DNA from: Candidatus Kuenenia stuttgartensis
Lineage (GTDB): Bacteria > Bacteroidota > Bacteroidia > Chitinophagales > Chitinophagaceae
DNA length: 9,369 bases
Direction of reading: 5' to 3'
NCBI GenBank assembly: GCA_943330835.2
Contig: CALQJH020000052.1
Coordinates: 1-9,369, forward strand
The notes under the pieces are model-generated. The model worked only from the letters and a program-made list of their open reading frames with translations. It searched no databases and had not been told where the DNA came from. The first letter of the stretch is position 1, and each line of letters starts with the position of its first letter. Shown one piece after another: positions 1 to 6,238 of the stretch. The translations under genes and the position numbers were made by a program.

Positions 1-2
1 GC

Positions 3-1850
3 GTTAATGGAATGATGGGAGGAATGCTTGGAGAAGGAACAACAAAAACACCTAAAGCGACATTCGATCAAGCTATTGATGAAATGGGTGCGAATGTAAG
101 TTTGTTTGAATCAGGTGGATTTGCGTCTGCACTTAGCCGTTACTTCGATAAAGCATTTATGATGATGGCTGAAGCTATTCAATCACCTGCATTTCCTCAG
201 GAGTCATTTGACAAATTAAAAACACAAAAATTAACAGGTTTAAAATCAAATGAAAAAAGTGCTGCCATGATTTCTGCGAGAGTTGTTGGCGCATTGAGCT
301 ACGGAAAAAATTCAGCACAGGGAGAATTTGAAACAGAAGAATCGATAAAAGCATTGACTTTAGCTGATGTTAAAAAAGCCTATCAAGACAATATCTCTCC
401 TTCTCGGGCTTATCTGACTTTTGTTGGAGACATCACCCCAGAAGCCGCAAAAGCATTAGCTATAAAAGCATTTGGAAATTGGAAAGGCGTAAAAATGAGT
501 TTGCAGGGAATCCCAAATGTTGACAATGTAAAAGAAACAGAAATTGATTTCATCGACTTGCCAACAGCAGTTCAGGGAGAAATCAAAGTGAGCAATTTGA
601 TCAATAACCCATTAAGCAACCCTGATTACCATGCTTTAGCAATAGCCAATCAAATTTTAGGCGGGGGAGCAGAAAGCAAACTCTTTATGAATTTAAGAGA
701 AAAACATGGATTTACTTATGGCAGTTATTCTACTGTTGGTACAGGCAGATTCCAAACTCAATTTTCAAGTAGCGCGCAAGTAAGAAGCGAAAAAGCTGAT
801 AGTGCTGTAGCTGAAATACTCAATGAAATCAATAATATGCGTGAAGGAAAAATCACAGCAGAAGAGTTGAATAATACTAAAGCTAAATACAATGGCTCCT
901 TTGCATTAGGCATGGAAGATCCTGAAAGAACGGCTTCTTATGCTACTAATATTTTGATTAATAATTTACCAAAAGATTATTACCGCACTTTCCTTCAAAA
1001 AATAAATGCGGTAACTGTTGAAGATGTTCAACGTGTATCTAAGAAATATTTCGAGAAAAATAATAGCCGTATTGTTATTGTAGGAAATGGCAGCAAGATT
1101 TTGCCGAATCTAAGCAGACTTGGATTCCCAATTAAAAAATATGACAAATACGCAAATCCAGTTGTAGAGAAAGCAAACGAAATAAATATCAAAGAAACAG
1201 AAAAAACAACTGAAGCTGTTTCTGCTTCATCAATTATTGCCAGCTACCTAAAAGCTATTGGAGGAAAAGATGAAGCCATGAAAATAAATACCATGAAAAC
1301 TTCCTTTACCATGGAAATACAGGGAATGAGTTTAAAAGGGACCGATATGAAAATGGCTCCTAATAAAAATCGTACAGAAGTAAAAATGGGTGAAGCGACT
1401 GTAATGGAAAAAATGTTTGATGGCATTAAAGGCTATCAGGTTCAGGGTGGCAAGAAAGAAGAAATGGATGAAAAAGAAATCAAAGAAGCTCAGGATGAAA
1501 AAGCTTTAATTCCACAATTATTCTACATTTCAAAAGATTACCAGGCGTCTTATTTAGGAACAGGAAAAGTAGGTGAAGAAGATACTTACAAATTAAAAGT
1601 AACCGCTCCAAGTGGCAAGGTCTCTGTTGAATATTATTCGATCAAATCTGGCTTACTATTGAGAGATGAAACTACTATGGAAGCTAAGGAAACCGAAATA
1701 ACCATTAGTGCAGATTATTCAAACTATACTAAAGTAGGGAATATATTAATCCCTTTTACAACAGTAAGAGCTTTCGGCGAACAAGAAATGACTTTTACAC
1801 TTGATGAAGTGAAAGTCAATGAAGGAGTTACTGAAGCAGATTTTAAATAA
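3..1850 (+). CDS. M16 (insulinase/pitrilysin) family protein, non-catalytic type, 5'-truncated by the window edge
   Basis: The reading frame is open to the left edge, so the N-terminus, including any signal peptide, is missing. The ATG at 12 is internal (Met1 in this numbering). The first domain runs to about residue 150 and the second M16 domain to about 390. The second carries the LREKHGFTYG motif (Arg229, Tyr236), matching the R/Y substrate-binding motif of M16 C-domains. Where active M16 enzymes have HxxEH(M)xxxGT, this protein reads GMMGG followed by MLGEGT (bases 9-41), so all three catalytic or zinc positions are Gly. By family knowledge, M16B proteins work as pairs of an HxxEH subunit and an R/Y subunit; I infer that this is the inactive partner and that an active one lies upstream. 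Residues about 400-612 form an extra beta-rich C-terminal domain resembling the lipoprotein-carrier (LolA-like) type; that assignment is tentative. It probably acts in the periplasm. Confidence 0.9.
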   Translation, partial: VNGMMGGMLGEGTTKTPKATFDQAIDEMGANVSLFESGGFASALSRYFDKAFMMMAEAIQSPAFPQESFDKLKTQKLTGLKSNEKSAAMISARVVGALSYGKNSAQGEFETEESIKALTLADVKKAYQDNISPSRAYLTFVGDITPEAAKALAIKAFGNWKGVKMSLQGIPNVDNVKETEIDFIDLPTAVQGEIKVSNLINNPLSNPDYHALAIANQILGGGAESKLFMNLREKHGFTYGSYSTVGTGRFQTQFSSSAQVRSEKADSAVAEILNEINNMREGKITAEELNNTKAKYNGSFALGMEDPERTASYATNILINNLPKDYYRTFLQKINAVTVEDVQRVSKKYFEKNNSRIVIVGNGSKILPNLSRLGFPIKKYDKYANPVVEKANEINIKETEKTTEAVSASSIIASYLKAIGGKDEAMKINTMKTSFTMEIQGMSLKGTDMKMAPNKNRTEVKMGEATVMEKMFDGIKGYQVQGGKKEEMDEKEIKEAQDEKALIPQLFYISKDYQASYLGTGKVGEEDTYKLKVTAPSGKVSVEYYSIKSGLLLRDETTMEAKETEITISADYSNYTKVGNILIPFTTVRAFGEQEMTFTLDEVKVNEGVTEADFK

Positions 1851-1871
1851 TAGGACTTTAATTTTTATGCG

Positions 1872-1906
1872 AAGAGGCTGTCTTAAAAGGACAGCCTCTT
1901 TTATTG
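1872..1906 (+). terminator. Rho-independent terminator of the M16 gene
   Basis: A perfect 11-bp stem, AAGAGGCTGTC (1872-1882) pairing with GACAGCCTCTT (1890-1900), encloses a 7-base loop and runs into TTATTG. It starts 22 bases after the M16 stop codon. The short T-run is partly taken up by the stem, so termination is likely but the tail is not ideal. Confidence 0.85.
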
Positions 1907-1929
1907 TCGGAACAATTTCCTATTACCCA

Positions 1930-1965
1930 CTCCTGCCTTCAGGAGAGAAGTCAGGGCGAGATTTT
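1930..1965. repeat. Degenerate REP-like hairpin
   Basis: CTCCTG (1930-1935), loop CCTT, then CAGGAG (1940-1945) form a perfect 6-bp hairpin followed by AGAAGTCAGGGCGAG. The arrangement of a CTCCTG-type hairpin followed by a GGGCGAG/GGGGTGAG-like tail resembles a dispersed intergenic repeat seen in many bacterial genomes, here decayed. The resemblance is from memory; only one copy lies in this window. Confidence 0.35.
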
Positions 1966-2146
1966 CGATTCTATTTACATTGATAAAAAACCGTTTAGCT
2001 GCATTTGTTTTTTTGTCTTAGCAGAAACCTTGAGGGAAGGCTAGTAAAATAATTGAGCTAAATAAATTCATGAAATGTCAGATCCTATCTTTTCGTGGGC
2101 TCTTTTTTTAAAAAAATTATTATATTAATATTTACAGCGTCGATTT

Positions 2147-2182
2147 CAATTTAGCCCACGGTTTAAACCGTGGGCTAAATTG
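2147..2182. repeat. Perfect 36-base palindrome abutting the bshC stop codon
   Basis: The left arm (2147-2164) is CAATTTAGCCCACGGTTT and the right arm (2165-2182) is its exact reverse complement, so 18 bp pair without a mismatch around a TTTAAA centre. It begins directly after the bshC stop (2183-2185, minus strand). No T-run follows on the minus strand, so it is not a textbook intrinsic terminator, although the transcript would form a very stable 3' hairpin. It looks like a REP-type mobile palindrome that may also protect the bshC mRNA 3' end. Confidence 0.85.
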
Positions 2183-3781
2183 TTAAGCAGTTGACATTAT
2201 ACAAAATTCCTGCTCTAACCCTTTAGAAGATTTATAAATCGCTGGTATAAAATCATCCCCCCACTTTGCATAGTAAGGTAAAAAATTATCGACACGTTCC
2301 TGAAGAATATGATTAGGAAATAAAGCCACCTTTATTTTACATATTTGTCGTAGCTCGTCTTCATATTTTCGCTTCTCTGCTTTTATCATTTTCTTTTCAA
2401 GAGATTCAATTCGTCGTAAAGACTTTACATACATAGCTCCCGCATGATCACCCAAAGTGACATCAATAGTAGAAGCAGCAGCTTTAATGTCATTATACAA
2501 GAGGTGCAAAGATTGCTTTGCATTTGATAACTCAAGATGATGTGTAGAGTTTTTCTTTACCAATTTCTCATGAATAGCAGTTGCAGATTCGAAAAAATCC
2601 GCCTCATATAACCCTAGTTTTTTTATAAGGTCCGAGGTTTTTTCATCAACGATACTGAATGAATTTCGCAATATTAAAACCGGATAAGGAATAGTTGCTT
2701 TATCAAAAACATTTTTCAATTCCATCCAATAAGCCAATTCTCCACCTCCACCGATAAATGCAATATTTGGCAAAATCATTTCCTGAAACAATGGCCTTAA
2801 AATTACATTCGGACTAAATCTTTCAGGATAATTTTCCAACTCCTGCAGGATTTCATCATGAGTAAAAGTAATTGCTGTATTTACAATTTCATACTTATCA
2901 TTATTCCATTCAATTCGCTCTCTGAAATCATCTTTCAAATAAAAGAGATTAATGTCCCGTCCTGCAACCTGCACTTTATACTGATTGGGAATAGTTTTTA
3001 TCGTCTCTTGAACACATTGATACGAAAACTGCTCTGTGAGTTCTTTCTTTGCAATATTTGCGAATAAAGCTTTAAAATTTTTATTATCAGGCAATAAAAC
3101 CACAAGCCCATATTCTCCAAACAAGTCATGTACAAATTCAAATGTGGCCTGCTCGATTGTCTTCCCCTCTGTATAAATTGATTTTATTTTATTGATAATT
3201 TTCAAACCAAATGGTTCGATAGAAAGTTGTCCTTCCAACTCGTTCATAATTGCCAGTAAAAACTGGTCAATTTTCATTCTACCAACAGCTCCTTTCTGTT
3301 GTGTAGCCCATTTGTAGGTCTTGCCTTTAATAAAAACCTCTCCCAATTCATTCAAATCAGCATCTTCACTTCCCATGTAATAAACCGGCACGAAACGATT
3401 TTCAGGAATAGCATGATTTAACTCTTCCGCCAATTTAATAGCGTGGATGATTTTATAAATAAAATACAAATGCCCAGTAAAAATATTCGGCTGGTGGGCA
3501 GTACAGATGGTAAAAACATTTTCGTTTAAAAGGCAGTCAATATTTCTTACGACTTTTTCTGATGCATAGACTGATTCATATTGCTTCTTTAATGCAGAAA
3601 CCAGTAATGCCCTGTCTATGTTGGATTCGGATTTATTTTTTATTGCCTCCTCAATACCTTTTAAATTAGGCCTATGTAAATATAAAGATGTTACTTTCTC
3701 ATCATTATTTAAGTAATCTGTAACAAGATTAGAAAATAATCCTGTAGATTCATAAGACAGATATGATACAGTGTAATGCAA
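2183..3781 (-). CDS. bshC: Bacillithiol biosynthesis cysteine-adding enzyme BshC
   Basis: BshC adds cysteine to glucosaminyl-malate, the last step of bacillithiol synthesis, in the cytoplasm. The 532-residue length is typical. Family signatures seen are the N-terminal STGLFSNLVTDYL segment, TAHQPNIFTGHLYFIYKI (residues 94-111; the usual form is GxQxxxFTGPLYxxYK), VPVYYMGSEDADLNEL (131-146), a glycine-rich GGGGELAYWMELK near 344-356, and a charged helical, coiled-coil-like C-terminal region around 455-500. The start is TTG: the in-frame codons just upstream are TAA ACA, and no in-frame ATG occurs before the conserved N-terminal region, so TTG is the only plausible start. No Shine-Dalgarno sequence is visible, as usual for the phylum. 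bshA and bshB are not in the window. It follows rimO on the same strand after a 148-base gap and may be transcribed separately. Confidence 0.92.
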   Translation of the reverse strand: MHYTVSYLSYESTGLFSNLVTDYLNNDEKVTSLYLHRPNLKGIEEAIKNKSESNIDRALLVSALKKQYESVYASEKVVRNIDCLLNENVFTICTAHQPNIFTGHLYFIYKIIHAIKLAEELNHAIPENRFVPVYYMGSEDADLNELGEVFIKGKTYKWATQQKGAVGRMKIDQFLLAIMNELEGQLSIEPFGLKIINKIKSIYTEGKTIEQATFEFVHDLFGEYGLVVLLPDNKNFKALFANIAKKELTEQFSYQCVQETIKTIPNQYKVQVAGRDINLFYLKDDFRERIEWNNDKYEIVNTAITFTHDEILQELENYPERFSPNVILRPLFQEMILPNIAFIGGGGELAYWMELKNVFDKATIPYPVLILRNSFSIVDEKTSDLIKKLGLYEADFFESATAIHEKLVKKNSTHHLELSNAKQSLHLLYNDIKAAASTIDVTLGDHAGAMYVKSLRRIESLEKKMIKAEKRKYEDELRQICKIKVALFPNHILQERVDNFLPYYAKWGDDFIPAIYKSSKGLEQEFCIMSTA

Positions 3782-3909
3782 TGTTTAAAAATGTTTAATA
3801 CCCTATAATAGGTTTGAAATGTTTAATTCGCTGCGCTTATTGTCTATTGTCATGATTGAAAAAGTGTAATGCTATAATGTTTATTTTTATTTTTATTGCA
3901 AACCTATTA
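3770..3909. repeat. Cluster of short direct and inverted repeats upstream of bshC
   Basis: AGTGTAATGC occurs at 3770-3779 and 3863-3872, each soon followed by AATGTTTA (copies at 3780, 3790, 3818 and 3876). TAATAGGTTTG (3806-3816) is repeated inverted as CAAACCTATTA (3899-3909), with a further AAACCTATT directly after. The first repeat unit contains the TTG start of bshC. The cluster occupies most of the rimO-bshC gap and could be regulatory or a decayed small repeat element; the sequence does not decide between these. Confidence 0.5.
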
Positions 3910-3929
3910 AACCTATTGAACGTTTTAAA

Positions 3930-5240
3930 CTAATTCACCACCTCCCCCTCCAAATCATAATCAAATGCATTCGTGATTTTTACATTTACGAAATCGCCTA
4001 TGACTAATTTTTTTGAAGAGTTGATGATCACTTCATTATCGACTTCCACACTGTCAAATTCTGTTCTGCCAAGATAACGACCAGACTCTTTTTTATCAAC
4101 CATTACTTTAAATACTTTCCCGATTTTTTCACTATTTTTTTCCAAGCTGATATCTTGCTGCACATCCATAATTTCCTGAGCTCGCTCTTCTTTTTCTTCT
4201 TCAGAAATATTATCAACTAAATCATGCGCACTCGTTTGCTCTTCATGACTATACGTAAATGTACCCACTCTATCGAAACGCATTTTTTGCAAAAACGTTT
4301 TTAACTCTTCTACATCATCTCTCGTTTCGCCGGGGAAGCCTGCAATCAAAGTCGTACGAAGACAAATATCAGGAATCCGATTTCGAATCTCCCCAATCAA
4401 ATCCTCCATTTCTTCTCTGGTAATTTGGCGCTTCATTTGCTTGAGCATATTGTTGGAAGCATGCTGTAAAGGCATATCGAGGTAGTTGCAAATATTACTT
4501 CTCTCTTTCATGGCATCAATGATCTCCAACGGAAACTTTGATGGATAAGCATAATGTAAACGAATCCATTCTAATCCTTCCACATCGGCCAACGCGTGCA
4601 TCAATTTAGGCAGTTCTCTTTTTTTATAAATGTCCAACCCATAATAAGTCAATTCCTGTGCAATCAACATCACTTCTTTAACACCACGTTGCACCAAAGT
4701 TTTAGCCTCGTTTACGATCGACTCTATTGATCTGCTTACATGTTGTCCACGCATCAATGGAATAGCACAAAATGAACAAGTGCGATTACACCCTTCACTA
4801 ATCTTCATGTACGCGTAATGTTGAGGTGTAATCAATAAACGCTCTCCTATTAATTCTCCTTTATAATCCGCCTCAAACCTTTTTAATATCATGGGCAATT
4901 CCATAGTTCCGAAATAAGCATCTACTTCAGGAATTTCTTTTTCGAGATTTGATTTATACCTTTCACTTAAACATCCTGTAACAAATACTTTATCGAGTTT
5001 CCCCAATTTTTTCAAGGCTACATTTTCGAGAATAGTATTAATACTTTCTTCTTTTGCCTTTTCAATAAAACCACAGGTGTTTATAATCACAATATTGTGA
5101 TCACGCTTTTCATTTTCATGAATGGTATTAATATCATTAGCAATCAATTGACCACTCAAAACTTCGCTATCAACCATATTCTTGCTGCATCCCAGCGTGA
5201 TGATATTAACCTTGTCTTTCTTTATAGTTTTTGTCTTCAT
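3930..5240 (-). CDS. rimO: Ribosomal protein S12 methylthiotransferase RimO
   Basis: RimO is a radical-SAM methylthiotransferase that modifies a conserved aspartate of ribosomal protein S12 in the cytoplasm. The N-terminal MTTase domain shows the three cluster cysteines Cys18 (LGCSKN), Cys56 (NTCGF) and Cys90 (TGCLSERY). The radical-SAM motif CNRTCSFC gives Cys151, Cys155 and Cys158. The C-terminal part, from about residue 370 (GKVFKVMVDKKESGRYLGRT onward), is a TRAM domain. The LGCSKN/VDSEVL start and ISEGCNRTCSFCAIP favour RimO over MiaB. I chose the ATG at 5240 (436 residues): the upstream in-frame ATG at 5267 only adds a hydrophobic MFYYLYGLF tail, whereas MKTKTIKKDK immediately before VNIITLGCSKN fits Bacteroidota RimO. 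The gene diverges from the amidotransferase gene. Confidence 0.95.
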   Translation of the reverse strand: MKTKTIKKDKVNIITLGCSKNMVDSEVLSGQLIANDINTIHENEKRDHNIVIINTCGFIEKAKEESINTILENVALKKLGKLDKVFVTGCLSERYKSNLEKEIPEVDAYFGTMELPMILKRFEADYKGELIGERLLITPQHYAYMKISEGCNRTCSFCAIPLMRGQHVSRSIESIVNEAKTLVQRGVKEVMLIAQELTYYGLDIYKKRELPKLMHALADVEGLEWIRLHYAYPSKFPLEIIDAMKERSNICNYLDMPLQHASNNMLKQMKRQITREEMEDLIGEIRNRIPDICLRTTLIAGFPGETRDDVEELKTFLQKMRFDRVGTFTYSHEEQTSAHDLVDNISEEEKEERAQEIMDVQQDISLEKNSEKIGKVFKVMVDKKESGRYLGRTEFDSVEVDNEVIINSSKKLVIGDFVNVKITNAFDYDLEGEVVN

Positions 5241-5250
5241 AAATAGGCCG

Positions 5251-5258
5251 TAAAGATA
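5251..5258 (-). promoter_or_regulatory. Possible rimO -7 element
   Basis: Read on the minus strand this is TATCTTTA, one mismatch from the Bacteroidota -7 consensus TAnnTTTG, and it leaves a short leader before the ATG at 5240. No convincing TTTG -33 box lies 19-21 bases further upstream, so this is a weak call. If right, it also argues against the start at 5267. Confidence 0.25.
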
Positions 5259-5369
5259 ATAAAACAATTGGCGAATTGATATTTTTACTAAATGAACAAG
5301 GCGTGAAGCATCATATTATTGGAATTGCAACTAATAAAGTATTTAAACCGTCTCTTCGAAGAAATATGC

Positions 5370-5377
5370 TATTTTAG
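5370..5377 (+). promoter_or_regulatory. Possible -7 element for the amidotransferase/ATP-grasp unit
   Basis: TATTTTAG is one mismatch from TAnnTTTG and sits 16 bases before the ATG at 5394, implying a short leader. A matching -33 TTTG is not seen at the expected distance. The 153-base divergent gap to rimO must contain the promoters for both directions. Confidence 0.25.
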
Positions 5378-5393
5378 CTCCCTATTTTAAATA

Positions 5394-6212
5394 ATGAGAA
5401 GAGCACTTAGAATTGCCATATTGGATTTGTACAAGGGTACCGAAAATCAAGGGATGCGTTGCTTACGTGAACAAATCGACAATTTTGGCAAAACAAATAA
5501 TTTCGATATCACCCTTGATGAATTTGAAGTCAGAGCATCCAACCAAATTCCTAATCTCGATTATGATATTTATATTTCAAGTGGAGGGCCAGGGAGCCCT
5601 ATAGAAGATGACGGGAGTAATTGGGAAGAATTATATTTCAATTGGATTGCGGCTGTCATTGATTTTAATAAAGACAAGAATAACAAGCTCAAGAAAAATG
5701 TATTTTTCATTTGCCACTCTTTTCAATTAGCCTGTAGATTTTTTGGAATTGCTGAAGTAAAAAAAAGAAAGAGTACTTCTTTTGGCATCTTTCCTGTTCA
5801 CTTTGTAAATAATGAAATCAACGACGATATTTTCAAAGGACTCCCAGATCCATTCTATGTAGTTGACAACAGGGATTATCAAGTTATAAATCCGGATTAT
5901 AAAAAAATGCATGACTCAGGGGCGACTGTTTTAGCCATTGAAAAAGACCGCCCTCATGTTAATCTGGAAAGAGCCATTATGGCAATCAGATTCAACGAAT
6001 ACATGATTGGGACACAATTCCATCCGGAAGGCGATGTGAAAGGCATGCTGCAATACTTGCTATCTGTAGAAAAGAAAAAAATAATCATAGAGAATCATGG
6101 CGAACAAAAATGGAAATCGATGATGGGACAATTGAATGATCCCGATAAAATCATGCTGACTTATAGCAAGGTTATTCCTGATTTTTTAAACCGCTCAACT
6201 AAGGACTTTTAA
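5394..6212 (+). CDS. Class I glutamine amidotransferase-like protein
   Basis: This 272-residue cytosolic protein has the features of a class I (triad) glutamine amidotransferase, which releases ammonia from glutamine for a partner enzyme. Visible motifs are the oxyanion-strand SSGGPGSP (residues 62-69), the nucleophile region FFICHSFQ with Cys107, and GTQFHPEGD with His210 and Glu212, giving an intact Cys-His-Glu triad. The elbow normally reads GxCxGxQ; here the two glycines are Phe105 and Ser109, while Cys and Gln are kept. About 57 residues follow the HPE motif and are unassigned. It may be annotated elsewhere as GMP synthase-like, but the ATP-pyrophosphatase domain of GuaA is absent. The stop lies 26 bases before the next gene on the same strand, so the two probably form one transcript and work together. 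A role as ammonia donor for the neighbour is inferred. Confidence 0.85.
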   Translation: MRRALRIAILDLYKGTENQGMRCLREQIDNFGKTNNFDITLDEFEVRASNQIPNLDYDIYISSGGPGSPIEDDGSNWEELYFNWIAAVIDFNKDKNNKLKKNVFFICHSFQLACRFFGIAEVKKRKSTSFGIFPVHFVNNEINDDIFKGLPDPFYVVDNRDYQVINPDYKKMHDSGATVLAIEKDRPHVNLERAIMAIRFNEYMIGTQFHPEGDVKGMLQYLLSVEKKKIIIENHGEQKWKSMMGQLNDPDKIMLTYSKVIPDFLNRSTKDF

Positions 6213-6238
6213 AATATTCATTAAACAGTAGTTGTCAA

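Larger units (their letters stand above)
1851..2182. other. Gene-free interval between convergent M16 and bshC genes
   Basis: This 332-base stretch has no supportable ORF. It holds the M16 terminator (1872-1906), a small REP-like hairpin (1930-1945), a 14-base T7A7 palindrome (2103-2116) and the large perfect palindrome at 2147-2182. The octamer CGTGGGCT at 2094-2101 also occurs in the right arm of that palindrome, and its complement in the left arm, so an alternative hairpin is possible. I see nothing recognisable between about 1966 and 2090. Confidence 0.7.

Noticed and set aside
1244..1426. Minus-strand 60-codon ORF inside the M16 gene
   Set aside because: It is a reverse-frame shadow of a well-supported coding region with no family features of its own.
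2094..2116. Intrinsic terminator at CGTGGGCTC followed by T7
   Set aside because: The T-run has no matching hairpin arm immediately upstream; the only complement (2153-2160) lies downstream of the T-run.
2858..3067. Plus-strand 69-codon ORF inside bshC
   Set aside because: It is antisense to a conserved coding region, with no recognisable domain or start context.
5241..5267. Upstream in-frame ATG for RimO at 5267
   Set aside because: It adds only a hydrophobic 9-residue tail unlike RimO N-termini, and a possible -7 element lies within it; the ATG at 5240 gives the usual MKTK...VNIITLGCSKN start.
5413..5912. Small ORFs in other frames (5413-5604 plus, 5727-5912 minus) within the amidotransferase gene
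   Set aside because: Both are overlapped entirely by the gene with the Cys-His-Glu triad and show no independent protein character.
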